Source of the DNA: Flammeovirgaceae bacterium UBA7330
GTDB lineage: Bacteria; Bacteroidota; Bacteroidia; Cytophagales; Cyclobacteriaceae
DNA length: 64,000 nt
Direction: 5' to 3'
Assembly: GCA_002471275.1 (NCBI GenBank)
Contig: DKPQ01000005.1
Location: forward strand, 124,001-188,000
Shown here: piece by piece, positions 10,241 through 18,930 of the stretch
Layout of the letters: each line of letters starts with the position of its first letter
Position numbering within the stretch: the first letter of the stretch is position 1
The notes under the pieces: model-generated
The model's database searches: none
What the model was told of the DNA's origin: nothing
Seen by the model: only the letters and a program-made list of their open reading frames with translations
Translations under genes and position numbers: made by a program

Positions 10241-11065
10241 TTAAGAATCGCCTTTTTTTGTGACCAATATGGCCCAATTGTCTTTTGATTCCGTCCTTAC
10301 CAGGTTTAGGTTATGCTTGCTGGCTTCTGCCATCAACACTTGGATATCCTCTTGATAAAATCCGCTCATCAGCAAAATACCCCCACTATTAAGCCGGATG
10401 ACATAGTCAGCCATCTGGTCAAGCAGGACGTTTCGGTTGATGTTGGCGAGAATGATATCAAAGGTCTCCGATTCAGGCACCCCTTCAATTCCGGAAAGGC
10501 GTAAATCAATATTTTCACATTGGTTTAACGTGAAATTCTCCCGACTATTTTCATAACACCACTCATCGATGTCTATGGCCATGATTTTTGAGGCGCCCAA
10601 TTGATGTGCCAGAATTGACAATACGCCCGTGCCACAACCCACATCCAGGACCTTTTTCCCCTGATGATCAATGCCAAGCTGTGCTTCCAATACCTGTGAG
10701 GTAGTGGCATGATGCCCTGTACCAAACGACATTTTGGGATTGATCCGCAAATAATGAGCAAACCCTGAAGGCTTTTCATGAAAATCAGCGCCAATGAATA
10801 TTTTATCTGAAATGAGGACCGGGTCGTAATATTTTTCCCATTCTTCATTCCAGTTGATCTGGGGGGAAATGTTAAAAGTAAATTTAACCTGATAGCGATC
10901 CATCAGGTCCTTTACTTCAGCTTCATCCCAGGCAGATTCGTCACAGGCTGCCACGATACCACCATCTATCTCTTCGAAAGAATCAAAATTGAGCATTGAA
11001 AGCTCGGCAATCAATATTTCACCTAGCTCCTGGCTACAACTGACTTTTAGCTCAACGAAATTCAA
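10241..11065 (-). CDS. prmA: Ribosomal protein L11 methyltransferase
   Basis: PrmA trimethylates ribosomal protein L11 using S-adenosylmethionine. The class I methyltransferase core is clear: motif I VLDVGCGTGVLSI, an acidic AIDID loop, and the PrmA-typical ILANINRNVLL motif. No ATG start exists. A TTG at 11065, four bases after the tpiA stop, gives the usual N-terminus of the form NFVELKVS and 274 residues, which I prefer. A TTG at 11086 would give 281 residues and overlap tpiA by 17 bases. The gene lies inside the uvrA-tpiA-prmA run and is almost certainly co-transcribed. The non-ATG start may lower its expression. Confidence 0.92.
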   Translation of the reverse strand: MNFVELKVSCSQELGEILIAELSMLNFDSFEEIDGGIVAACDESAWDEAEVKDLMDRYQVKFTFNISPQINWNEEWEKYYDPVLISDKIFIGADFHEKPSGFAHYLRINPKMSFGTGHHATTSQVLEAQLGIDHQGKKVLDVGCGTGVLSILAHQLGASKIMAIDIDEWCYENSRENFTLNQCENIDLRLSGIEGVPESETFDIILANINRNVLLDQMADYVIRLNSGGILLMSGFYQEDIQVLMAEASKHNLNLVRTESKDNWAILVTKKGDS

Positions 11066-11069
11066 TGGA

Positions 11070-11831
11070 TTAAAATGATTTGGCAATATCCGTGAAGTCT
11101 CTTGACTTCAGGCTGGCTCCTCCAACAAGGCCACCATCCACATCCGGGCAAGAAAACAACGCTTGAGCATTGCCTGGCTTTACACTTCCTCCATAGAGGA
11201 TTGAGATGCTATCTGCAGTGGCCTGGCTGTATTTGTCGGCGATAAGTTTTCTGATGAAAGCGTGCATTTCCTGTGCCTGGTCATCAGATGCGGTCACGCC
11301 GGTACCGATCGCCCAAACAGGCTCATAAGCAATAACCACCTTCTTGATATCTTCTTCTGATAGGCCAAACAATGCACCCTCAACCTGCTCTTTATTCAGA
11401 TCGAAGTGCTTATCTGCTTCCCGCACTTCTAGTTTTTCACCACAGCAAAAAATGGGTGTCATTCCAAAGTCCAGCACTTTTCGCACTTTTTTGGCCAGCA
11501 AGGGCTCATCTTCTCCGAAATACTCTCTTCGCTCACTGTGGCCTACCACCACATGCGTGACTCCGCATGACTGGAGCATCTCAGCAGAGATCTCTCCCGT
11601 GTAGGCACCACTATCTTCGTGGTGTACATTCTGTGCACCCAGAAAGATGTTCTTTGCAGGTCCAATCAATTTTTTTACACCTGTGATATGGAAATATGGA
11701 GGGATCAGGATCACCTGTACATCTGAATTCACCTCACTGTTGACCATATTGATGACCTCTGATGCCAGCTGTTGACCGGTAGTCAGGTTAGTATTCATTT
11801 TCCAGTTTCCTGCAGCTATCTTTTTTCTCAT
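11070..11831 (-). CDS. tpiA: Triosephosphate isomerase
   Basis: This 253-residue TIM-barrel enzyme interconverts dihydroxyacetone phosphate and glyceraldehyde 3-phosphate in glycolysis. All catalytic elements are present: Asn9 and Lys11 in GNWKMN, His98 in VVGHSERR, and Glu170 in AYEPVWAIGTG. The phosphate loop GGSVKPGNA and the terminal GGLVGGASL are also intact. Length and order are standard. The ATG at 11831 overlaps the uvrA stop by 4 bases, indicating translational coupling to the upstream repair gene. Confidence 0.97.
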   Translation of the reverse strand: MRKKIAAGNWKMNTNLTTGQQLASEVINMVNSEVNSDVQVILIPPYFHITGVKKLIGPAKNIFLGAQNVHHEDSGAYTGEISAEMLQSCGVTHVVVGHSERREYFGEDEPLLAKKVRKVLDFGMTPIFCCGEKLEVREADKHFDLNKEQVEGALFGLSEEDIKKVVIAYEPVWAIGTGVTASDDQAQEMHAFIRKLIADKYSQATADSISILYGGSVKPGNAQALFSCPDVDGGLVGGASLKSRDFTDIAKSF

Positions 11832-14623
11832 GTTTTGATTTTTTCTTTTAAATATTTTGCTGTGTGATTTTCGGCTAATTTAACCATATCTTCAGGCAAC
11901 CCGGCAAAAGTGACATTTCCACCGTTCGCTCCACCCTCTGGTCCCAGGTCAATGATCCAATCCGCATTTTTGATGACTTCCATGTTGTGCTCAATGATGA
12001 GGACCGAATTACCTTCATTGACCAGGGAATTGATTGCATCGAGCAATTTCCTGATGTCATGAAAGTGTAGCCCGGTAGTGGGCTCATCAAAGATGAATAA
12101 AATATGATCTGAAGAATGACTCTTTCCTTTACCCAGAAAAGAAGCCAGTTTTACCCTTTGTGCTTCACCTCCGGATAATGAATTGGAGGACTGCCCAAGC
12201 TTCACATACCCCAGACCCACATCAAACAAAGGCTGGATTTTATTCGTGATCACGTTTTTTCCCTCAAAAAAGTCCAGCGCTTCCTCCACGGTAAGGTCCA
12301 GCACCTCTGCAATGTCCTTGTCTTTATACTTTACCTCCAGCACTTCCTTCTTAAATCTTCTCCCCTTACAGTTTTCACATTCCAGGTGGAGGTCTGCCAT
12401 AAACTGCATTTCGATTTTCACCGTGCCTTCTCCTTCACAGACTTCACATCGCCCGCCATCCACATTGAACGAAAAATGTGCCGGCTTGAATCCGTTTTTG
12501 ACGGCCGCTTGCTGCTGAGAAAAAAGCTGACGAATGGCATCATACGCTTTCACATAGGTGACCGGATTAGACCGGGAGCTCTTCCCGATGGGATCCTGAT
12601 CCACAAATTCTATCTGGGTGATCTTCTTGTAATCACCACCGATTTTTTCATGCTTTCCGGAGCTTTCTGCAGTAGAACCCAACATCTTGCCTATCGTAGG
12701 ATAGAGGATCTTCTTGACAAGTGTAGATTTACCGGAACCACTAACACCCGTAACAACTGTCAGGATTCCCAACGGCACATCTACCGTAATATTCTTGAGA
12801 TTATTCTCCCGGGCCCCAACGATCGAGACCGACTGATTCCACTTACGCCTTCTTTTGGGTGTATCAATAGACTCTATGCCTTTCAGGTATTTGGCCGTAA
12901 AGGAGTCAGTATGACCATTCAATTCATTGACTTTCCCCTGAAAGACCAGCTGGCCTCCATGGGTACCCGCAGCAGGACCAATATCGATGATCTGATCTGC
13001 CACTTCCATGATCTTCTCCTCATGCTCTACCACAATTACGGTATTACCAATATCCCGCAACGTAAGGAGCACTTCGATCAACCGGTCAGTATCACGAGGA
13101 TGTAATCCAATGCTGGGTTCATCAAGGATGTACATACTCCCCACCAGCGCGCTACCTAATGAAGTAGCCAGCTTGATGCGTTGATATTCCCCTCCGGATA
13201 GGGTACTGGTGAGCCGATTGAGTGTGAGATAACCCAATCCAACTTTTTGCATATACGCTAGGCGACTTGTGATCTCACCCAGGATCCGTTTTGCTACAGC
13301 ATACTGGTGCTCACTTAACTTAAGCTGTTCAAAATAAGCACTCAGGTCATCGATAGGCATCAATACCAGATCGGCAATCGATTTCCCATCGATTTTCACA
13401 TACGAAGCATCTTTTCTAAGGCGTGTCCCGCGACAATCCGGACAAGCCGTCCTGCCCCGGTATCTGGACAGCATCACCCGATATTGGATCTTGTGTGTTT
13501 TGGACTCCAAAAAATGAAAAAAGTCATTCAGCCCTTTGAAGTATTCATTTCCTTCCCAAAGCAACTCATATTCCTTTTCAGTGAGTTCATTGATGGGCCG
13601 ATGTATGGGGAAGTCAAATCGGATGCCATCTTTCAGAAGCGGGCGCAGCCATTTTTGCATGGTTTCACTCCTCCATGGAGCAATGGCTCCTTCGTAGACG
13701 GACATGTTGGGATCAGGAATTACCCGTTCCGGATCAATTCCCAATATTTTTCCAAACCCTTCACATCGTCGGCAGGCTCCATAGGGGTTGTTGAAGCTAA
13801 AAAAGTTGACGCTGGGCTCTTCGAAACGAATGCCGTCCAGCTCGAAGATGTCAGAAAAGGTCCGTGTCTCCTGGTCTACCACATCCACCTTACATTTTCC
13901 CTCACCCTCGAAGAAAGCCGTTTGAATAGAATCCGCCAATCTGTATTGATTTTCCTCCTCTTTCCTGGCCGTGACCCTATCTATTAAGATCTCTATCCTG
14001 GTCTTTTTGGGAAGCGGACTACCGGTGAGGTCATCGATATAGCCCATCTCGCCATCCACCAGGATCCGCGTATACCCTTTACTCAACAATATCTTTAATT
14101 CATCCTCAATTGACCTTCCTTTCTTGATAGATAAGGGAGCAGAGATGATCACTTTAGAAGATTCTTCAAAAGACAGAATATAGTCCACCACATCCGTGAC
14201 GCTGTCTTTTTTCACCTCCTCACCACTCACTGGGGAATAAGTGATCCCAACCCGAGCAAAGAGCAGCTTCAGGTAATCGTAGATCTCTGTGGTGGTGCCG
14301 ACGGTAGAGCGTGGATTCCGGGTTAATACTTTTTGCTCAATGGCAATGGCAGGGGACACCCCTTTGATGTAATCCACCTCGGGCTTTTCCATCCTGCCCA
14401 GGAACTGCCTGGCGTAAGAGCTGAGACTCTCCACATATTTTCGCTGTCCTTCGGCAAACAAAGTATCAAAGGCCAGGGAGGATTTCCCGGAACCGGAGAG
14501 CCCAGTGACCACCACCAACTTGTCCCGTGGTATGGCTACACTCAAATTCTTGAGATTGTTGACCCGGGCCCCTTTGATGACAATATATTCCTTTGGATCG
14601 TATTGATCTATGCTTTTAATCAT
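11828..14623 (-). CDS. uvrA: Excinuclease ABC subunit A
   Basis: UvrA is the damage-recognition ATPase of nucleotide excision repair. The 931-residue frame has two ABC ATPase modules. The first has Walker A GLSGSGKSS near residue 41 and a zinc module with CPDCRGTRL. The second has Walker A GVSGSGKST and a zinc finger with CEVCEGEG and CENCKGRRF. Signature motifs LSGGEYQRI and LSGGEAQRV and two Walker B regions (ILDEPS, IFDEPT) are all intact. Length is typical. It is the first gene of the long minus-strand array and is divergent from the ECF sigma gene at 14811, with a 187-base intergenic region that carries -7-like boxes on both strands. Confidence 0.97.
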   Translation of the reverse strand: MIKSIDQYDPKEYIVIKGARVNNLKNLSVAIPRDKLVVVTGLSGSGKSSLAFDTLFAEGQRKYVESLSSYARQFLGRMEKPEVDYIKGVSPAIAIEQKVLTRNPRSTVGTTTEIYDYLKLLFARVGITYSPVSGEEVKKDSVTDVVDYILSFEESSKVIISAPLSIKKGRSIEDELKILLSKGYTRILVDGEMGYIDDLTGSPLPKKTRIEILIDRVTARKEEENQYRLADSIQTAFFEGEGKCKVDVVDQETRTFSDIFELDGIRFEEPSVNFFSFNNPYGACRRCEGFGKILGIDPERVIPDPNMSVYEGAIAPWRSETMQKWLRPLLKDGIRFDFPIHRPINELTEKEYELLWEGNEYFKGLNDFFHFLESKTHKIQYRVMLSRYRGRTACPDCRGTRLRKDASYVKIDGKSIADLVLMPIDDLSAYFEQLKLSEHQYAVAKRILGEITSRLAYMQKVGLGYLTLNRLTSTLSGGEYQRIKLATSLGSALVGSMYILDEPSIGLHPRDTDRLIEVLLTLRDIGNTVIVVEHEEKIMEVADQIIDIGPAAGTHGGQLVFQGKVNELNGHTDSFTAKYLKGIESIDTPKRRRKWNQSVSIVGARENNLKNITVDVPLGILTVVTGVSGSGKSTLVKKILYPTIGKMLGSTAESSGKHEKIGGDYKKITQIEFVDQDPIGKSSRSNPVTYVKAYDAIRQLFSQQQAAVKNGFKPAHFSFNVDGGRCEVCEGEGTVKIEMQFMADLHLECENCKGRRFKKEVLEVKYKDKDIAEVLDLTVEEALDFFEGKNVITNKIQPLFDVGLGYVKLGQSSNSLSGGEAQRVKLASFLGKGKSHSSDHILFIFDEPTTGLHFHDIRKLLDAINSLVNEGNSVLIIEHNMEVIKNADWIIDLGPEGGANGGNVTFAGLPEDMVKLAENHTAKYLKEKIKT

Positions 14624-14672
14624 GCTATCTGGAACAAAAAATCTTTGGTTGGAGATCCCTACTGAAAGCGTG

Positions 14673-14680
14673 CAAAAATA
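14673..14680 (-). promoter_or_regulatory. Putative -7 box for uvrA
   Basis: On the minus strand the octamer TATTTTTG matches the Bacteroidota -7 consensus TAnnTTTG. It lies 49 bases before the uvrA ATG, a sensible leader length. A matching -33 TTTG at the usual distance was not found, so the call is weak. Confidence 0.35.
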
Positions 14681-14698
14681 GAAATTAACCAGCTAAGA

Positions 14699-14730
14699 TT
14701 TGTATGATTTGAAAGATTCATATAGATTTG
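14699..14730 (+). promoter_or_regulatory. Putative Bacteroidota promoter of the ECF sigma gene
   Basis: TTTG at 14699-14702 and TAGATTTG at 14723-14730 are separated by 20 bases. This fits the primary-sigma promoter of Bacteroidota, TTTG then TAnnTTTG. Transcription would start near 14737 and give a leader of about 75 bases to the ATG at 14811. The position is supported only by the motif. Confidence 0.45.
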
Positions 14731-14810
14731 AGATACTAGGAAAACTAATTTTACAATTAAACCCTGACAATATGCAGTAAACCTCTACGTTAACAAACAG
14801 GTGATTTTAC

Positions 14811-15410
14811 ATGAAAAATGCAAAGATGACAGACGGACAACTGCTGTCGCACTACAAAAACGGTAACGAAGAGGCTTTTGCTGAATTGCTGAACAGACAC
14901 CAGGACAGGGTTTTTACAACCATCTATCTTATTGTCAAGGATCGCTATCAGGCTGAGGACCTGATGCAGGATGTATTCATCAAAGCCGTGAAGACCATCA
15001 AATCCGGGAAATATAACGAAGAAGGCAAATTTCTTCCCTGGATATTGAGAATTGCCCACAACCTCGCAATTGATCATTTCAGAAAACAAAAACGCTATCC
15101 GGTAATAATAACTGAAGACGGAAGCAATATTTTCAACACAATTGAGTTTTCAGAGAGACCGATTGAAGATGATCATATTAAACAAGACACTTACAATTTG
15201 TTGAAAAAGTATATTCAGGAACTACCCGAAGCGCAGAAGGATGTGTTAGTTATGCGACACTACATGCAGATGAGCTTCCAGGAAATCGCAGAAGCGACTG
15301 GAGTGAGCATCAATACTGCATTGGGGAGAATGAGGTATGCCCTGATCAATTTGCAGAAGAAATTTAAATACACTCAAGTTGCCTATGACAAAAACGTTTA
15401 CAGAAAATGA
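14811..15410 (+). CDS. ECF-type RNA polymerase sigma factor
   Basis: This 199-residue protein has sigma-70 region 2 (about 20-95, with YQAEDLMQDVFIKAVKTI) and region 4 (about 130-190, with SFQEIAEATGVSINTALGRMRYAL), but no region 1 or 3. It is an alternative sigma factor that should direct RNA polymerase to a small regulon. No SusC or FecR gene is adjacent. Instead its 3' end overlaps a 77-residue reading frame by 26 bases, the usual position for a cognate anti-sigma factor. The ATG at 14811 follows a GTGATTTTAC leader without a strong ribosome binding site. The target genes cannot be inferred. Confidence 0.93.
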   Translation: MKNAKMTDGQLLSHYKNGNEEAFAELLNRHQDRVFTTIYLIVKDRYQAEDLMQDVFIKAVKTIKSGKYNEEGKFLPWILRIAHNLAIDHFRKQKRYPVIITEDGSNIFNTIEFSERPIEDDHIKQDTYNLLKKYIQELPEAQKDVLVMRHYMQMSFQEIAEATGVSINTALGRMRYALINLQKKFKYTQVAYDKNVYRK

Positions 15411-15618
15411 CCTGATAAGGTTCCTTTACAATGAATTAACAGAAAATGAAAGTGAAGCAATTGAGCGGGCAATTCTCACTGACCAGAATTTACAAGATCA
15501 GATCAACAAGCTAAGGAAGCTCCAGGAGGACATGGACGACATCAAAGTCGCCCCGTCTAAAAGGACTATCCGAAAAATCCTTGATTTCTCGAAAGGGTTT
15601 GAGGTACAGTCTGCCTAA
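15385..15618 (+). CDS. Small putative anti-sigma or sigma-associated protein
   Basis: A 77-residue acidic, helical protein begins at ATG 15385 inside the end of the sigma gene. The N-terminus, FTENDLIRFLYNELTENES, looks like the helical domain that opens many anti-sigma factors. There is no transmembrane segment, no zinc-binding His/Cys set and no signal peptide, so it would act in the cytoplasm. Overlap with the sigma gene implies coupled, near-stoichiometric translation. The role as anti-sigma is inferred from position and the N-terminal resemblance only. Confidence 0.65.
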   Translation: MTKTFTENDLIRFLYNELTENESEAIERAILTDQNLQDQINKLRKLQEDMDDIKVAPSKRTIRKILDFSKGFEVQSA

Positions 15619-15623
15619 TTTTG
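15616..15623 (+). promoter_or_regulatory. Putative -7 box overlapping a stop codon, before nth
   Basis: TAATTTTG matches TAnnTTTG, overlaps the stop codon of the 77-residue gene and ends four bases before the nth ATG. If used, it would make an almost leaderless nth transcript. The upstream TTTG at 15598-15601 is only 14 bases away, shorter than usual, so support is weak. Confidence 0.2.
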
Positions 15624-15627
15624 GGCG

Positions 15628-16287
15628 ATGACCAAAAAAGAGCGTTACCGCGCGTTTGTTGACTATTTTCTGGAATCATTTCCGGAGCCCGAGACAGAAC
15701 TTCGCTACAACAATCCCTTTGAATTGCTGGTGGCCGTGGTGCTTAGTGCCCAATGTACGGATGTACGTATCAACAAGGTGACTCCTGCACTGTTCGAAAA
15801 GTTCCCGACGGCTGAATTCATGGCTACGGCATCCTTCGATGAACTCTTTGAGCTGATCAGGAGTGTCTCTTATCCAAACAATAAGAGCAAACACCTGATG
15901 GGCCTGAGCAAGATGATCATGGAAGATTTCGGAGGAGAAGTGCCTGTAAAGCATGAAGACCTACAGAAACTTCCCGGAGTGGGAAGGAAAACCGCCAATG
16001 TCATTGTTTCGGTACTATACAATCAGCCAGCCATGGCAGTAGATACCCACGTCTTCCGTGTGTCCAAACGACTGGGTCTCGTGACACAGACAGCCAAAAC
16101 GCCATTAGAGGTAGAAAAGCAGCTGGTCAAAAACATTCCCGAAGAACACATCCACAAAGCGCATCACTGGCTGATCCTACATGGCCGGTATATCTGCCTG
16201 GCGAGGAAACCGAAATGTGAGGAGTGTAAGATCACACATTTTTGTAGGTATTTTGAGAAGAATACAGGAATCAGGAATCAGAATTAA
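15628..16287 (+). CDS. nth: Endonuclease III (DNA glycosylase/AP lyase)
   Basis: This 219-residue base-excision repair enzyme removes oxidised pyrimidines and cleaves the abasic strand. The helix-hairpin-helix is LPGVGRKTANVIV with catalytic Lys121. The catalytic Asp is Asp139 in AVDTHVFRV. The C-terminal iron-sulfur loop has Cys190, Cys197, Cys200 and Cys206 in the classic C-x6-C-x2-C-x5-C spacing, so a [4Fe-4S] cluster is expected. Length is normal. It starts 9 bases after the small sigma-associated gene on the same strand. It may be read through from that promoter. Confidence 0.96.
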   Translation: MTKKERYRAFVDYFLESFPEPETELRYNNPFELLVAVVLSAQCTDVRINKVTPALFEKFPTAEFMATASFDELFELIRSVSYPNNKSKHLMGLSKMIMEDFGGEVPVKHEDLQKLPGVGRKTANVIVSVLYNQPAMAVDTHVFRVSKRLGLVTQTAKTPLEVEKQLVKNIPEEHIHKAHHWLILHGRYICLARKPKCEECKITHFCRYFEKNTGIRNQN

Positions 16288-16311
16288 GAAGCCTGATTAA
16301 AGTCGGTTTCA

Positions 16312-17358
16312 CTAATATGTATAAGTCGCCTTCCCCGCAATCTTCGTCCTGATACTCATCAGATAGGTCCCACATGTGATGTAGAGGGTCTTCAAATCTT
16401 CGCCCCCGAAAGTACAATTGGTGACGGTTCCCTCTGGAGTTTCAACATAGGCTAAAAGCTCGCCTTTTGGTGAAATGACATGGATTCCTGGTTTGGTGTC
16501 CAGGGTTTCTGAAGTGCCTCGTGTTTGGTGAAGGCCAGCAGCAACGTACAGATTTCCTTCGCTATCAATGCACATTCCGTCACCGCTTCTGCCAGGGTAG
16601 AAGTTGTAAAGGGTGTCCCGATTGGTCAGAGATCCGTCCTTTTGTAGGTCGAAAGAAAGGATGTGACGTGCATGGGATTCATCCGGATGAGCTTCAATTA
16701 GGTAAAGCTTCTTTTCATCCGGCGAGATCACCACTCCATTGGGCATGTGCACTTCCGGCTCAGCAAGTAGCTGATGTACGGAACCATCAGGATCAACACG
16801 ATATAGACCCCGAACATTCTCCATTTCCAGGTCAGGATCGTTGGTTCGGGAGGAAAAATAGATCCTTCCGGACGAATCATACTCCAGGTCGTTGGGTGAT
16901 TGTATGCCTTTGCCCTTGTATAATTCGGCAATGGTGCTTTTCACTCCTGTTTTCATAGCCACTTTTGTCACCTTCCCGGTTCCCCCTTCGCAAATAAGCA
17001 GGTTTCCTTCAGGGTCAAACCGAAGACCGTTTGCAGCATTGGAGGCATCGTTGAAGACGGAAAGGTCTTTGGCTTTAGGATCCCACTTCAGGATTTTATT
17101 TACCCGTATGTTGGTAAAATACACCATCCCATCGCTATCAACAGCCGGCCCTTCAGTAAATACTTCTGTGTCTTCGATGCGGGTCTCTACTTTTAGATCA
17201 CTCGTAAATAGGTCCGATCTTAATCCTTCATACTTATCTGCTTTGGCAGGATTCTCAGCTTGAAGAGATTCACTTTGTTGGCCGGACTTATTGGTGCAGC
17301 TAATCACACCAATGGCTATGATCAGAAGTAATGTGTGTAGGTTGTATTTTTGAATCAT
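16312..17358 (-). CDS. SMP-30/gluconolactonase-family lipoprotein
   Basis: A six-bladed beta-propeller of the SMP-30/gluconolactonase/LRE family is predicted. Repeated blade motifs are visible, such as EGPAVDSDGMVYFTN, NGLRFDPEGNLLICEGG, PNDLEYDSSGRIYF and GDGMCIDSEGNLYVAAG. The Asn and Asp residues in these blades normally hold the catalytic calcium. I chose ATG 17358 because it places a lipoprotein signal ending in VISC right at the N-terminus; an upstream TTG at 17385 is possible. The protein would be exported and would hydrolyse a sugar lactone or related ester. The substrate is unknown. It is convergent with nth. Confidence 0.88.
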   Translation of the reverse strand: MIQKYNLHTLLLIIAIGVISCTNKSGQQSESLQAENPAKADKYEGLRSDLFTSDLKVETRIEDTEVFTEGPAVDSDGMVYFTNIRVNKILKWDPKAKDLSVFNDASNAANGLRFDPEGNLLICEGGTGKVTKVAMKTGVKSTIAELYKGKGIQSPNDLEYDSSGRIYFSSRTNDPDLEMENVRGLYRVDPDGSVHQLLAEPEVHMPNGVVISPDEKKLYLIEAHPDESHARHILSFDLQKDGSLTNRDTLYNFYPGRSGDGMCIDSEGNLYVAAGLHQTRGTSETLDTKPGIHVISPKGELLAYVETPEGTVTNCTFGGEDLKTLYITCGTYLMSIRTKIAGKATYTY

Positions 17359-17530
17359 GGGGTTGGTTATTAGAACGATTTTCAATTTAAAACAGAATTG
17401 TGAGATTTATGAACCCTGGACAGGTACGTTGCATTTTTAGCTCTCATAAATTCGCCAGGGCATAATCCAGGCGGAATATGATATTAATCATACGAGAGTC
17501 CGGTAGTCTTTTTTAATTTCGGGGCCAACT

Positions 17531-18289
17531 ATGAAGCATATACTATACCCCCTGATAGTGATTTGCATTATCAGTAGTTGCTCACAACCCCAAAAGAAAC
17601 TCCAAAAGAAAAGGACTACGAAGTCGGCCATCACGGTCATGCGATCCAATGACTGTTTTGGCTGTCACAGCATTGAAGACTATACAGGAGTCCCTTCCTA
17701 TCGAATGATTGCCGAGCGATATGAAAATGATTACCAAACGATAAGTGATTTGACAGAAAAGGTCTTGCAGGGAGGAGGTGGAAAATGGGGGAATGCCCAG
17801 ATGATTAAACATCCGCTGCTTAAGCCCAAAGATGCCAGAAACATTGTGAAGTGGGTGCTATCACTTGATGCAGATTCGGTTACTTCCGCATTAAAACCTC
17901 AAAACACGACCGTTTATGAGGACACCTTGCATCCCTATATCATTGACATCTTTGAAAATGATCAAAAAATCTTTTCAGGCTCGATGGATGAGATCAACCT
18001 GGCAGGTAACGAGCATATAAAACCAAACCACCGTATCATCATCAGGGGAACGATCTCTGTCACCCAGCGTGGTAAACATTTTTTCTATCTACGTAAAAGC
18101 GGCACCGGGAAGATGAATAAAGGTGGCAGCATGGTGATCTCTGACAGACCGGATGACAATGAGATCATGCTGGAACTCGACCCTGGGAAATATCCTTTTG
18201 AGATTGAATATACTGCCAAAAGTGATTCAGATACGCTTTCCCTGTTTTGGTTACCGGAGGGTAAGGATTATTACGAGGTGATGAGGTGA
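17531..18289 (+). CDS. Cytochrome c lipoprotein with C-terminal beta-sandwich
   Basis: The 252-residue product starts with a lipoprotein signal (lipobox ISSC, Cys17). A class I cytochrome c domain follows, with the haem motif CFGCH at 42-46, GGGGKWG, and a likely axial Met near 95 in the AQMIKHP stretch. Residues 130-250 form a beta-sandwich-like domain. Its sequence LFWLPEGKDYYEV near the end recalls PA14/CBM6-type domains attached to sugar-active or cytochrome proteins of Bacteroidota. It is an exported electron carrier, perhaps held near a carbohydrate. It is divergent from the SMP-30 gene. Confidence 0.85.
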   Translation: MKHILYPLIVICIISSCSQPQKKLQKKRTTKSAITVMRSNDCFGCHSIEDYTGVPSYRMIAERYENDYQTISDLTEKVLQGGGGKWGNAQMIKHPLLKPKDARNIVKWVLSLDADSVTSALKPQNTTVYEDTLHPYIIDIFENDQKIFSGSMDEINLAGNEHIKPNHRIIIRGTISVTQRGKHFFYLRKSGTGKMNKGGSMVISDRPDDNEIMLELDPGKYPFEIEYTAKSDSDTLSLFWLPEGKDYYEVMR

Positions 18290-18291
18290 AA

Positions 18292-18651
18292 TTACTTACC
18301 TGGAATAGGCAGATTGTGCATACGCAAAAAAGAAAGCTTGTCCCAATAGCCCCTTTGGAACTTAATTTTGCCCTCAATTACCTGGAAAAATCCACATCCT
18401 CTTAATCCTAATGGATCTTTCCATTCCAGGATAGCCCATTCACCATCTTCAAAAATCTGCTCCACAATGCAAGTCATTTTTGCTTTAGCAAATTCATGGG
18501 CAAACATTGCTCTGATAGCTGCCTTTCCATGTATAGGCTCATTCGCCACCTGGTGGTTGATGGCATCTTCATGATATAAAGCCGCAAGGCCTTCTGCATC
18601 GGCTTTATTGAAGCGTTTTACCCATTGCTGGATGAGTTCTTTAGGTTTCAT
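18292..18651 (-). CDS. SnoaL/NTF2-like fold protein
   Basis: This 119-residue protein fits the NTF2-like SnoaL family. The N-terminal helix has VKRFNKADAEGLAALYHEDAINHQ, followed by GKAAIRAMFAHEF and then curved beta-strands with EWAILEWKDP. These small cone-shaped proteins serve as isomerases, epoxide hydrolases or ligand-binding proteins, and sequence alone does not decide which. There is no signal peptide, so it is cytosolic. It is convergent with the cytochrome gene, with two bases between stops. Confidence 0.8.
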   Translation of the reverse strand: MKPKELIQQWVKRFNKADAEGLAALYHEDAINHQVANEPIHGKAAIRAMFAHEFAKAKMTCIVEQIFEDGEWAILEWKDPLGLRGCGFFQVIEGKIKFQRGYWDKLSFLRMHNLPIPGK

Positions 18652-18660
18652 TTCCTGAAA

Positions 18661-18801
18661 TTACTTATGATTGTCGAGTATCATCAAAACCTGATTGGCT
18701 ACAATCACCGCCCCATACATATCCGGACCCTCATCATCAACTTCATCATGATAGCGTGCGTAGGTCTTGAATAGATCTTCCGGCCTCAGGAGAATTTCCA
18801 T
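18661..18801 (-). CDS. Possible 46-residue protein, unrecognised
   Basis: An open frame from ATG 18801 to TAA 18661 encodes 46 residues, acidic, with MYGAVIVANQVLMILDN near the end. It lies nine bases before the SnoaL-like start on the same strand. An in-frame TGA lies just upstream of the ATG. I do not recognise it. It may be a short real gene or the remains of a longer one, since decayed genes lie directly upstream. Confidence 0.35.
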   Translation of the reverse strand: MEILLRPEDLFKTYARYHDEVDDEGPDMYGAVIVANQVLMILDNHK

Positions 18802-18856
18802 AATTGCTATTCAAGATAACAGGCAGGATAATCCGGGAAAGTAAATTCATCACACT

Positions 18857-18930
18857 ATGAAAAAAGTAACAGGTATCGGCGGGATCTTTTTCAAATGCAA
18901 GGACCCAAACAAGGTAAAATCCTGGTACTT
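18857..18930 (+). pseudogene. 5' fragment of a VOC (glyoxalase/bleomycin-resistance) family gene
   Basis: From ATG 18857 the frame reads MKKVTGIGGIFFKCKDPNKV and then SWY, a typical opening of Bacteroidota VOC-family proteins, which run to about 120-150 residues. After about 24 codons the sequence stops matching and enters the antisense of a ParE-like toxin fragment. The rest of the gene is absent, so it is a truncated remnant. The break lies near 18926-18930. Confidence 0.7.

Noticed and set aside
12386..13105. Plus-strand open frame of 239 codons
   Set aside because: It lies wholly antisense to uvrA, which is intact and unmistakable.
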